64,000 nt of DNA from Pomphorhynchus laevis. Taxonomy: Eukaryota; Acanthocephala; Palaeacanthocephala; Echinorhynchida; Pomphorhynchidae. This document shows, piece after piece, positions 44,856-57,194 of the stretch (positions are counted from its first letter, which is position 1; every line of letters starts with the position of its first letter). The notes under the pieces are model-generated. The model had not been told where the DNA came from. It was given only the letters and a program-made list of their open reading frames with translations, and made no database searches. Made by a program: the position numbers and the translations under genes. The stretch is from positions 1-64,000 of the forward strand of contig WNNJ02003039.1 of assembly GCA_012934845.2 (NCBI GenBank), read 5' to 3'.

Positions 44856-45189
44856 CGTAAGTTATATAATGTATAAATTTAGAATACATCATGCTTATTG
44901 TAGTTAGTCATTAATTATACAGAAATCGTAATATAATATAAAGTTTGAATACCTCTTTATACCTCTGAAGAGGTATTCAGTTCACCTCTGAAGAGTGAAC
45001 TCGCCTTATAATCAGGTATCTCTACGTCTATCGAAAACGCGATTTTGTGTTGTTGACGTATACAGAGATGCAATATAATGTGCGTGCTCGAAGTTCTAAT
45101 AATAATGATTTTCTTAACAAAAATAATACATAGGAAAAATAGAATTAAAACAAAAATAGAAAGAAAAGCCGTCAGAAATCATCGTCTAC

Positions 45190-45810
45190 CGGAAAAACTT
45201 GTCACTTCTTCCATTATCTTCATGGCCTCAGGTCCAATGGGATCTGAGCCCTCTGACTAATCCAACACGCTGCCCTTCGATTGAAACACCCAGGGTCTTT
45301 CACTCCCCCCCCCCCCGAAGAGTCCAATCGAGGCGGACTATTCTGGATAGGCGAGATATGAAGAGCTGAAGAAACCTTAGCTTTTGCTCTAGGGAACGAC
45401 GTCTTGAGAGAAATACTAATCTCGAGATATCCCAAGTGCCCCAGAGGCGCTCCTGAGTTTTCCCTTTCAATAACAGATGCTAAGCCCGTTTCAGGACCCA
45501 CCTAACTCTCTTCAGAATTCGTTTAAGTATTCCCAGGTCGGCTTTCACTGACCTGGAAATGTCGGCGACAGTTCACCGTTACGACTTTCACAGTAACAGT
45601 GAACCCCATGTATTTTACTCGACTCATGACTACAAGGAGGGGTTAATTAGTGAAAATGGAGAGGAGAGCAGATATTGCTAATCTTTTAAGTTTTTGCTTT
45701 GTTGCAGGGGTGCCATGGAAGACAACCACCTGCAATTTGGGGGAGTTTTAAATAAGATTTGATTGGGTTACTGGTCTCTTTATCTTTAAACGAATCGGCT
45801 GATGTCCGAG
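45190..45810 (-). mobile_element. LINE family B 3' fragment joined to a foreign frame
   Basis: Matches the 3' half of the copy at 46690-49190, including the HQPIRLKIKRPVTQSNLI / DQPIPSNQILN-like region, RVKYMGFTVTV and the C-terminal GHLGYLEISI part. At about 45810 it runs into the unidentified frame that continues to 46120. A 14-base run of C lies near 45303-45316. Confidence 0.65.
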
Positions 45811-46120
45811 ACTACGTCTTTGCACCTTCGTTAAATCATTGGTCGCGAAGGATACCTTGATTTCAGTTTCGTGAAATTTGACTGTATTAAAAAGAATCCG
45901 ATTATTATAGTTGTTAACAAAAGGTCTTAAAAACACGTTAAACATGTTATGTCTTTCTAATGGCTTCGAAATCTTGATTACCAGCAAGGTTTTAAGCTTG
46001 GGGATTGAAGGTAGAACACCTTCACCCGGCATATTATCCGATAACAAATCACTTACTCGAGTGTTGAAACTTCCAGAATAAATCGTTAGATTACCTTTAG
46101 AATCAATCATTTTGCTTGAT
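45811..46120 (-). pseudogene. Unidentified frame fused to LINE sequence
   Basis: Minus-strand MIDSKGNLTIYSGSFNTRV, GEGVLPSIPKLKTLLVIKIS, HNMFNVFLRPFVNNYNNRIL, VKFHETEIKVSF. It is related at protein level to 44280-44640. The family was not recognised. It is open for about 100 residues before it meets LINE sequence. Confidence 0.4.
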
Positions 46121-46225
46121 CTTTGGAAATTGATTGAAGCACCGACGTCGTTTTAACACTGCACATTTTCGATTTTTCAATCGAGGTTTGGCCACTGTAA
46201 AGTTTGCAATGCACACGCCTTCACC

Positions 46226-46549
46226 ATTCGGTCACGCAGGAATGATGATGTGCACGATTTTCTACTGTTTCTACATTGAAGAAATTAATAATCCGGAATC
46301 GGGTCTTCGATTTAAATCCTATAAGTACAATAACTTTTCGCGCTCTCAATTTGTGCTTTCTTTCGAAAATTCGCTGCTCGTCATTTCCAGTCGAAACAAT
46401 ACAAGACCCTACAATGCAATGTCATTGTATTTAATGATATTTAATATGAAATATTAAATCGTTGAAGATTACAATTGTCAAATTTATGCAATCTCTATGT
46501 AGAAACAGTAGAAAATCGTGCAGCCTCCATCATTCCTGCGTGACCGAAT
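46226..46549. repeat. Inverted repeat, about 50-bp arms
   Basis: Arms 46226-46274 and 46499-46549 share ATTCGGTCACGCAGGAATGA and CACGATTTTCTACTGTTTCT in opposite orientation, with a loop of about 220 bp. A small fold-back element or a snap-back duplication. Confidence 0.75.
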
Positions 46550-46689
46550 ATAAATAAATTAAGATTTTGTTAACAAAACAACCACTAACTATCTAGAAAA
46601 GCATAACAAGTTAGAAAAACAGTGATCAAGGAACGTATTACTTTCTTTCCTCTTTGTTCATATTAGGCCTTTAGTTTAATCTTCTACTT

Positions 46690-49190
46690 CTTCAAGCCTT
46701 ACGGTCATAGGTCCAGTAGGGTGTGAGCCCCCGGTTGCAGCAGCGCGCCGCCTTTCGACTGAACCATTCAGAGTATATCACCCCCTAAGTCTAGTCGAGC
46801 CATACTATGTTTGGTAATCCCAAGATGAGGAGCTAGAGAAACCTTAGTCTTTGCACTGGGGGACGTCCACTAGAGAAGAAGACTAATCCCGAGATAGCCC
46901 AAGTACTCCAGAAGCGTACTTGGGTTTCCCTATTTAATGACAGATGCTAGGACCATTCAGGGATCCCTTAGCTCTCTTCAGGATACGTTTGAGTCTATCC
47001 AGGTCAGCTTTCACCGACCAGTTCACCTTAATGGTGAACCCCACATATGTTACTCAACTCGTAAAGGTGGGAGTGGTTGAGACTGCAAAATGAGAAAGAG
47101 AGCATAGAGTGCTAATCTTTTAAGGTTTTTCTTCGTGTCAGGGGCGCCATGAAAGATGACCACCTGCGATTTTTCAAAGTTCAAAATTTGATTGGAAGGG
47201 ATTGGCTGGTCTTTTAAACTTAAAAAGAAATGGCGGATGTCCAAGACAAAATCTTTGCACCTGCGTCCAGAAAACAAGGCTGTGATATCATCAGCGTATA
47301 CCACGAGATGTTGATAACGTTTAAAAGTCTTGAAAAGAACAATGGAGTTAGCAAGATATAAGATAGGAGAAAGAGGATAACCTTGATGCACACCAGTAAT
47401 AGGGTAGAACTGACGTGCATCAGGGTCGTATTCATAGTAGAAACGCTTGGTGAACAGCAATATATTCACCATGTTTACAATTCTCGCAGGCAGTTCAAGG
47501 GACCTGAGAGAGAAGATAACGAAGTGAATGAAGATGCTGTCAAATACAGCATAAAAATCAAGAAAAACCGCCACAGCAAGCTGATGAGTGTTATCCTGAC
47601 AAAACTGATGCACTTCACCAATTGCTGAATGAACCGAGCGTCCTTTGACAAACCCGTGAAAACTCGGTAGGTATTAAGTTACGTATAACTAAATGGTCGC
47701 GAATTCTACTCCACGTCTCTTCTTTGATAGAATGTCAAAAGCTGACAAACTCGATAAGAGAGTGGAGCGACGGTTTTAGAGGTGCCCGAAAAAGGGCCCC
47801 AGGAGGTTTTTATATCCGTAACGGATAAGTACCTGCTCCTGAAATCACCCCAAGGCAGGATTGCCTGTGGGAGAAAGCGTAGCTTTATAATTATGTAGGG
47901 CTAGTAACACCTCCAAAATGTTATCAAAACCTACGCTGTTAATCCCACTCGATGCCCTCTACGCCAGCAGACAAATTTCTCCTTCTTGAATATCTTCTAG
48001 AAGGAAGCCTGAGAAGGACTAAGACGAGCAATACTTGTTTTATCCCTACATAACTGGAGCCTATATCTAGAACTCCAGTATTCAGTCGAGAGAACCTGCC
48101 GATAGAATGTAGAGAGATTGGGAAGGTGTAATATTTTTGCAAGGACATTGAGTTTTGTTGGAGTGTGACTGTAAATGACACCTTTACAGGTAGTCAAAAG
48201 TATACCGGTTTTTTGAGAATAAATGTATGAATTAAATTCGGTCAAGCTATCATTCCCAATCTTGGGAAAGAGTTGGATAGCTGCCTGAAAGAAGGCCACT
48301 CTAATAGGATCAAAGTGATACCACCTTCTAAGCAACGTATATTCCTATAGCTATCCAGCATATTAGGTCACGATAGGTGGTCAGCCGCTTGCGCGACTGC
48401 TAGTGCAGATGAGTTTTAATAACCACATTTTACGTATCATTAATATGTCGTAGATTAAATTTGCTGTAAAGCAATGAAAGGTGGGGTTTGGTGGTTTATG
48501 TATAAGATCGTCGTTCCTAGCTCTGCGGAGTGCTGCATTAATCCAACGACCAGTTATGTCGTTGAAGTCACCGAGTAACATGTCGTAGCCACTATCTAAA
48601 ATTCGGTTCAGGAGGTCACGATTCTTGTGAATCTGCACCGGCCGGATGTAGACATTGGCTATGCTGATAAGTTTACCGTACCTGACAAATGAAATAACTA
48701 AAGAAGACATGGCTGGACACGAGTAGTTTAATAAGAGGGATGATCTTAAGGATCATTTAACTAAGATTAGAATACCTTGAGAAGAAGAGGAGTGTGAAGG
48801 GGTTATGTAAGGAGTGAAGTGCGAGTATATATGCTTAGGGGTAAATCGAGTAATGTCCTGGGGTATACGGATAGACCGCGTCTCCTGAAGGACTATAACA
48901 TCTTCATCTCTACCCGATAGACGCCTAAGGGCAGAAGCACCTTCCGAATTCAAGTGAAGAATATTTTGCGAAAAGGCTCTCGAGTACTTTCCATTGCGTT
49001 AATGTGACCGGAGTGGGACGCTCTTCATCTGGTCAGAACCCGAGGCGAAAAGGTTTCCCTTTCCACCTCCTGTCACAACAGGTGGAGTCGCTTGCCTAAG
49101 GGCATTATCTTCACTTCCCTCAGTATCAACTGCTTAAAGCAGATCCTTGCAGACTAATTTCTTAGGTGCAATAGACTGCATTGGCCGTTG
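46690..49190 (-). mobile_element. LINE family B, most complete copy
   Basis: Minus-strand order: an AP endonuclease (48953-48381: EDVIVLQETRSIRI, PSHSSSSQGILILVK, KLISIANVYIRP, DMLLGDFNDI), a linker, then RT (47613-47050: [52 protein letters not shown] with intact YADD, NQILNFEKSQVVIFHG), and the 3' part to about 46690. Endonuclease plus RT without a restriction-like nuclease places it with the I/R1/Jockey LINEs. Frames change between domains, so it is not active, but it is the best template for the family. Confidence 0.75.
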
Positions 49191-50180
49191 TGTAAAATTA
49201 AATAATCTTTATTTTCGTTGTTGTTAAAAACAATTAAAGAAAATGATGATCAATAGACCTTCATATCTATAATGACACATGGTTTTATATGTTGGGTTTT
49301 AATTATAAAATAAAAATATTTCCATTTTCCTGGAAATCATGGGATTTAATAGTGTACTGTTGATTACGTACGACGACACTAAACATTTTAATGTTTAAAA
49401 ATAAATTACTTACTATTTTTTTACTTTTTAAATAAGAAATTGCATTAAAGCTATTGCTGCGTCGATGCAATAACATAAAAGTACTTACGCAAGAAAGCAA
49501 ATATGTACTTTTATTGTATTTAAAATTCCAATCAATGAATATTATCGATTCATATACTTAGGTGGATACATTAGTGATTGGAAGTATTCCACATGCTGAA
49601 ACCGTAAGGGATTATTAATGCATCAAGCAGTGGAGAGTATCTTTAATAGGCAAAACAAAACAACTTCCATCGTGTAAGTTTTGTATGCAAAAACCATTTT
49701 TATATTACCTTTTGCTCACATTTTGAACATATTTTATTATATCTAAAATACAAGTTGCAGTCTGAAACAGCTTTTAAAGATTATATTTATGCGACGATAC
49801 TTTTCAAATATACAATGTATATTCATTTTAAAGAATATGATCCATTGTAAGACTGTCATAAAATTATAGATTTACCTCAATTGCGCCTCTGTCGACATTC
49901 TTAGCTTTGAACTAAATGCAAAGTAATAAAAAAGTTTTAGAAAGATTAGAAATATTAACTGTAAAAGAAAACAATTACATCGATATTTACAGCTTAAATA
50001 GCTAAAGACGTTTCAATAATTTAAAGTAAGTTATAAATACATAAGGATAAAGTAGCACATCAGTAGACATCTACTTTTGTAAATGAGACATTTCAAATGA
50101 AAATTCATTCCATAAATCAAGAACGCTTCGTTATTTTCGCATTAAATCCATAACATGCAAAACAACAGATCTTACTGCAG
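49191..50180. other. Intron sequence before the minisatellite
   Basis: AT-rich; no exon or repeat was recognised. Confidence 0.35.
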
Positions 50181-52959
50181 TATTAAAGGGTCAAATATAT
50201 AAAAGGATTAAATATATTATAGGATCAAATATATTAAAGCGTCAAATATATTAAAGGATCAAATATTTTATAGAACCAAATATATTAAAGGATCAGATAT
50301 ATTAGTGGATCAAATATATTAAAGGGTCAAATATATCATAGGACCAAATATATTATAGGATCAAATATATTATAGAACCAAATATATTAAAGCGCCAAAG
50401 ATATTAAAGGATAAAATATATTATAGAACCTAATATATTAAAGGATCAGACATATTATAGAACGAAATATATTAAAGGGTCAAATATATTATAGGATTAA
50501 ATATATTATAGGATCAAAAATATTATAGGGTCAAAACATTATAGGATTGAATATATTAAAGGATCAAATATATTATAGAACCAAATATATTAAATGATCA
50601 TATATTATAGGATTAAATATATTATAGGTTTAGATATATTATAGGACAAAATATATTATAGGACCTAATATATTATAGGATCAAATATATCATAGGATCG
50701 AATATATTATAGGATAAAATATATTATAGGATCAAATATATTATAAGATAAAATATATTATAGGATCAAATATTCTAGGATCCAATATATTATAGGGTCA
50801 AATACATAAGAGGATAAAATATATTATGGAACCAAATATATTAAAGGTCAAATATATTAAAGGATCACACAATTATAGGATCAAATATATTAAAGCGTCA
50901 AATATATCATAGGACTATATATATTATGGGACCAAACATATTATAGGATCAAGTATATGAAAGGATCAAATATATTATAGAGCCAAATATATTATAGGAT
51001 CAAATATATTATAGAACCAAATATATTAGTGGGTCAAATATAATTTAGGATCAAATATATTACAGGAGCAAATATAATAAAGGGCTAAATATATAATAGG
51101 AACAAATATATTATTGGACCAAATATATTATAGGACAAAATATATTATAGGATCAAATATATTCTAAGATCAAATATATTAAAAGGTCAAATATATTATA
51201 GGATCAAATATATTAAAGGATCGAATATATTAGAGGATCAAATATATTATAGAACCAAATATATTAAAGGGTCAAATATATCATAGGATCGAATATATTA
51301 TAGGATAAAATATATTATAGGATCAAATATATTATAAGATAAAATATATTATAGGATCAAATATTCTAGGAACAAATATATTATAGAGTCAAATACATTA
51401 AAGGATAAAATATATTATGGAACCAAATATATTAAAGGTCAAATATATTATAGGATCAAATGTATTAAATCGTCAAATATATCATAGGACCATATATATT
51501 ATAGGACTAAATATATTATAGGATCAAATATATGATAGGATCAAATATATTATAGGATCAAATATATTAGAGAACCAAATATATTAAAGTTTCAAATACA
51601 ATTTAAGATCAAATATATTATAGGATCAAATATATTAAAGGGTTAAAAATATTATAGGACCAAATATATTATAGGACCAAAAAAATTAAAGGATCAAATG
51701 AATTCTTTGATCAAATATATTAAAAGGTCAAATATATTATAAGATCAAATATATTAAAGGATCGAATATATTAGAGGATCAAATATTTTATAGAACCAAA
51801 TATATCAAAGGGTCAAATATATTAATGGATCAAATATATTATAGGATTAAATATGTTATAGGACCATATATATTATAGGATGACATATATTATAGAACCA
51901 AATATATAAAAGGGTCAAATATATTACAGGATCAAATATATAATAGATCAAGTATATTATAGGATTAAATATATTATAGGATCAAATATATTATAGAACC
52001 AAGTATATTATAGGATCAAATATATTATAGAACCAAATATATTAAAGGGTCAAATACAATTTACGATCAAATATATAAAAGGGTTTAATATATTATAGGA
52101 CCAAATATATTAAAGGACCAAATATATTATAGAACCAAATATATAAAAGGGTCAAACACAATTTGGGATCAAATATATAAAATGGTGAAATATATTCTAG
52201 GACCAAATATATTATATGACCAAATATATTATTGGATCATATATATTCTAAGATCAAATATATTAAGAGGTCAAATATATTATAGGATCAAATATATTAA
52301 AGGATCGAATATATTATTGGATTGAATATATTATGGGACCAAATTTATTAAAGGGTCAAATATATTATAGGATCAAATTATTTATAGAATCAAATATATT
52401 AAAGGGTCAAATATATTATTGGACCAAATATTTTATATGTTGAAATATATTATAGAACCAAATATATTACAGGGTCACATATATTTTATAGGATCAAATA
52501 ATTTATAGGATCAAATATATTAAAGGGTTAAATATATTATAGGACCGAATATAATATAGGACCAAATATATTATAGAACCAAATATATTATAGGATCACA
52601 TACATTATAAGATCAAATATATTAAAGCATCAAATATATTATGGGAACATATATATTATAGGAACAAATATATTATAGTATCAAATACATTATAGGATAA
52701 AATATATTATCGAACCAAATATATTATCGGATCAAATATATTATAGAACTAAATATATTAAGTGGTCAAATATAATTTAGGATCAAATATATTATAGGAT
52801 CAAATATATTAAAGTGTCAAATATGTTAAAGGTTAAATATATTATATGATTTAATAGATTACAGGACCAACTAAATTAAAGCGTCAAATATATTGAAAGA
52901 TTAAATATATTATAGGATGAAAACATTATAGGATGTAATATATTATGGGACCAAATACA
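50181..52959. repeat. 17-bp minisatellite array, first block
   Basis: About 160 copies of a degenerate unit AGGATCAAATATATTAT. Variants AGAACCAAATATATTAA and GGGTCAAATATATTA alternate irregularly. No coding capacity. It lies in the large intron of the Piccolo-like gene. Confidence 0.9.
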
Positions 52960-53735
52960 ATTTTTTTTCTTACATTTGAGATCTAAAGTAAATACACAAA
53001 TTACAATAAATAACATACAATTGAAATCAGATCAAATACGGAAGAAAATAATCAGTACGGCAATCCTCCTTCTTGACTACAACTTACTTGTTGATCTACA
53101 GTTTCTATCTGCTGGACGTTATCTACATCATCTTCAAGTTTTCAAATTACAAGATTAATATACACAATTACAATGGAGCAAACGAATGCAAGCAAAACTA
53201 TTTTAAGAACACCCCACCGAGTAATGTCTACTTCTTCACGTTGCTGTTCCTGTAACAGTAAGACTGTTATGCTTAAAACTGTGAAAACGGTAATTCTAAA
53301 GAAATAAACCGATCACGATCTGTAGAAAGCCATCTACCTCTAAATAGTGAAAATTCCACATTACTGTACAACGACATCTCAACAACTCGTCTTGGAGATT
53401 CTGTGTTGCAATTCAATCCTTCTCTTGCTGCTAGCGCTATACAGATTCCAAACTGTATTACCATCCTTGTCACCTATTATCACACAAGGGGAGTTTGTTT
53501 CACTAGATTTAAAGTGTACCGCGTTGGATTGTCCGATATATTCTTCCGTAAAAGTGCCATGCCAAGTTTCCAGGGAATTTTTCACACGAGATTTTCTGTG
53601 TGGGTTATGCTCCGCTAAGTTATTATCCGACTTAAAAGAGTCGTTATCGAGCGCCAATTCCTCTATTAATGATCTACAAACAAGAATAGAATCTCTCAAT
53701 CTCACTTCTTCGCATTCCGTGCCAACTTCTAATCC
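52960..53735 (+). other. Unique segment interrupting the minisatellite
   Basis: Non-repetitive, less AT-rich. A + strand frame (from 53347) encodes GEFVSLDLKCTALDCPIYSS, VPCQVSREFF, FLCGLCSAKLLSDLKESLSS, NDLQTRIESL: a Cys-rich segment followed by a likely coiled coil, as in ORF1 proteins of some LINEs. An overlapping minus frame (53762-53379) is also open. Both sides carry CAAATACAATTTT (about 52952 and 53741), a possible target-site duplication of the insertion. The identity is not settled. Confidence 0.4.
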
Positions 53736-54221
53736 AGAGTCAAATACAATTTTCAAATACAATTTAGGATCAAATATATTCTAGGATCAAATATATTAAA
53801 GGGTCAAATATATTTTAGGATCAAATTTATTTAATGGGTCAAATATATTATAGGATCAAATATGCTATAGAATCAAATATATTAAATGGTCAAATTTCTT
53901 ATAGGATCAAATATATATTTTAGAATCAAATATATTAAAGGGTCAAATATAATTTAGGATTAAATATATTATAGAACAAATATGTTAAATGATCAAATAT
54001 GTTATTGACAAAATATATTATAGGTTCAAATATATTAAATGGTCAAATATATTATGAGAATAAATATATTAAAGGACCAAATATATTTTAGGACCAAATA
54101 TATTATAAGATCAAATATATTATAGAACCAAATATATTAAAGAGTCAAAGATATTAATGGATCAATTATATTATTGGTTTTAATACATTACAGGATTGAA
54201 TATATTATAGGATCAAATATT
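53736..54221. repeat. 17-bp minisatellite array, second block
   Basis: About 28 more copies of the same unit, continuing after the unique segment. Confidence 0.9.
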
Positions 54222-54494
54222 TAACCATATATTTACAAATTCTTTGATCAATTATATGGTTAAGTATATTATTAAATATTACCAAATTTAGGATTATATA
54301 TAATAAATATATTAATAGACTAAATATATTAAATAAGCATATTAATGTAAATCATAATACTTGTATATTTTTAATATAAGTTATATAAAATCTTATATAA
54401 TATATATTTATTATATATTATTTTTCATTTTTTTATATATGTTTTGAAATATGTAGACTCATTTATCTTATCTGTATTTTTAATTTTTAAAAAT
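54222..54494. other. AT-rich spacer
   Basis: Low-complexity. A degenerate PLE end motif (ATGTAGACTCATTTATCTTA) lies at about 54450. Confidence 0.4.
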
Positions 54495-57194
54495 CCATGA
54501 ACAATCCGGTATAGTTGAACGACGACAAAAATCATTTTGATATATCTCTAGTTGTTACTAGCATCTTTAGAAAATTAACATAAAAATGAAAAAAGTCACA
54601 TAAATAAAGTTTCTTGTCGGTTTGCACATTGATGATGGAATCAAAATGGTTGCTAACACTGTTCATGTAACATTTTCGTTTGTAGGAACAGCAACAAACA
54701 AATTACAACAAAGACACTATAAATCTACAACAAAAGTACAACATAAAAATGCAAAGAAATAAAAATAAAAAACAACAAAAAATGAAAAAATATAAAAATG
54801 ATAAAATATACATAGGCCAAACTGGGGAAGGTATAAATAAAATAGTAAGCCAAACAAAACTTTGTAACATCAGTTTTTTTAATAAGTTGGATTGAAAACT
54901 AATGTTGTTTCCTGGTCTTCAAATACCCTCAGCACTTGCATAATAGCTGCTGCTTGCACATTGATTTTGCGAAACAATTTGATTAGCTCCGATTTTGTCG
55001 AGATAAAAAACGGGAGGGCCTAATAATTGATTCTTTTAGAGAAACCAAATTTCCAGAATGGACTTTAAAAAGGTTTTATTTAAGACCGCAACTAATAAAA
55101 TTCATTTTAAATAGTTGATAATGATGTATTTTTGATAAAGAATTATTTGAGCTGTATCAAAGGAAGTAGAAAACGTTAATTAGATATTTCGCTGACCTCT
55201 GTTAGCATCTTCAGAACATTACCAAAAAATTACAGGAAATTATCAATTTTCTGAAGATGCTAACAGAGGTCAGTGAAATATCTAATAAACGTTTTATCCT
55301 TTCTTTGATCCAGATAATAATTCTTAATAAAATTCATATCTTTGGTCCTTTAAAAGAACGAAAGTATGTAAGCATTTCATATATCAATGATATATGGAAT
55401 AATCGTTTTAAAAAATACGTTAATGAAAATCAAATTTCAACATCCCATGTATTGTTTTGTACAATAGAAGAATGCCTTAATTGTATAGTTTTTTAAAAAT
55501 TAAATCCATCAACAACAATCCATCCGTTGCTTATAAAATCCCTTGTAAAGACTGTGATAAAATATACAGGTCAAACTGGGCAAGGTATATTTAAAAGAGT
55601 AAGCCAGCAAAAATACACAAACTTGGAGCAAGCAGTGCCTTAGTTGATCATAGCATTAATAATGAGCACATAATTGATTTCGATGGAACTACCATATTAT
55701 CAAAAGAATCCAGTATGTTTAAACGTGAGATCTTAGAAGCGTTTTATATTAACAAACTAAAGGATAACTTAATGGTTGATAAGAAAGCTGGCATCAATTA
55801 GTAACAATGCTGATTTAGCCTGAAAATTAATATAAAAAAGCCTTCGAAAGCCTTTGAGCATTCTTTACAATGGATTTTATAAGCAAGTGATGAATTGTTG
55901 TTGATGGATTTAATTTTAAAAAACTACAATTTAGGCATTCTGTTATTGTACAAAGCAATATCATGATATGTTAAAATTTGGTTTTCATTAATGCATTTTT
56001 TAAAACGATTGTTCCATATATCATTGATATATGGAATGCCAACATACTTCCGTTCTTTTAAATGACCAAAAATATGAACTTTATTAGTTCGTGTCTTATA
56101 TAAAGCCTTTTTAACCACTCACTATGGAAATTGGTTTTCTCTTAAAGTGTCAGTTATGAAGCCCTAACGTTTTTCATCTAGACAAAATCAAATAATCGAT
56201 ATAACAACCATCTTATCAAAAAATCTAGTACGTTTAAACGCAAGATTTTATAAGCGTTTTATATTAGCACACTAAATAACAACTTAATGGTTGGTAATAA
56301 AGCTTATTGAGCCTGAAAATTAATATAAACGAAAATCTTTGATTATAACACATCTAATAATTTAACATTTTTTGTTTTGCTCCAAATTTTTTATAACATG
56401 AAATTTGCAATTTATTGTTTAAAATGTTTTATATTCCCTATATTTATATTTTTATTTCAATTTTTGTTTGTTATTTTTTGTTTTTTCTTTAGATTTTTAT
56501 GTTGTTATTTATGAATAATAATTTTCTCCATTCTTTGATCCAGCTCCAATAATTCTTTAGTCTTAAAGAATTCTTTAGATCCAGCTTCAATAATTCTGTG
56601 GTCTTAAATAAAACCATTTTAAAGTCCATTCTGGAAATTCGGTTTCTCTAAAAGAATCAATTATTAGGCCCTCCCGTTTTTTATCTCGACAAAATCGGAG
56701 CTAATCAAATTGTTTCGCAAAATCAATGTGCAAGCAGCAGCTATTATGCAAGTGCTGAGGGTATTTGAAGACCAGGAAACAACATTAGTTTTCAATCCAA
56801 CTTATTAAAAAAACTGATGTTACAAAGTTTTGTTTGGCTTACTATTTTATTTATACCTTCCCCAGTTTGGCCTATGTATATTTTATCATTTTTATATTTT
56901 TTCATTTTTTGTTGTTTTTTATTTTTATTTCTTTGCATTTTTATGTTGTACTTTTGTTGTAGATTTATAGTGTCTTTGTTGTAATTTGTTTGTTGCTGTT
57001 CCTACAAACGAAAATGTTACATGAACAAGTGTTAGCTACCATTTTGATTCCATCATCAATGTGCAAACCGACAAGAAACTTTATTTATGTGACTTTTTTC
57101 ATTTTTATGTTAATTTTCTAAAGATGCTAGTAACAACTAGAGATATATCAAAATGATTTTTGTCGTCGTTCAACTATACCGGATTGTTCATGGA
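54495..57194. mobile_element. GIY-YIG Penelope-like remnant with 595-bp inverted repeats
   Basis: Arms 54495-55089 and 56600-57194 are inverted copies, nearly identical. Each arm encodes KYKNDKIYIGQTGEG, the YIG block of a GIY-YIG endonuclease, on the left arm's + strand. Between them lie a fold-back unit (55130-55330), + strand frames IHIFGPLKERKYVSISYIND (55320 on), KIPCKDCDKIY, LVDHSINNEHIIDFDGTTIL and REILEAFYINKLKDNLMV (to 55800), and an inverted repeat of the first frame at 56118-55924. The HIIDF and EAFYI patterns are those of PLE endonucleases. Broken and multiply inverted, as is common in PLE insertions. Confidence 0.75.
55130..55330. mobile_element. Fold-back unit inside the PLE remnant
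   Basis: Mirror arms GATATTTCGCTGACCTCTGT / ACAGAGGTCAGTGAAATATC. The + strand reads CTGAAGAT-GCTAAC-AGAG-GTCAGT-GAAA. Direct contact with the GIY-YIG frame (55320 on) links this fold-back family to PLE ends. Confidence 0.65.

Noticed and set aside
46134-46457. Plus-strand 107-residue frame
   Set aside because: It overlaps one arm of an inverted repeat and has no family resemblance.
53379-53762. Minus-strand 127-residue frame in the minisatellite interruption
   Set aside because: Overlaps a + strand frame with a more protein-like Cys-rich and coiled-coil pattern. I cannot show that both are real and prefer the + strand.
50181-54221. Array of short repeats that might be read as CRISPR
   Set aside because: The unit is 17 bp with no unique spacers, the copies are degenerate, and the setting is a eukaryotic intron.
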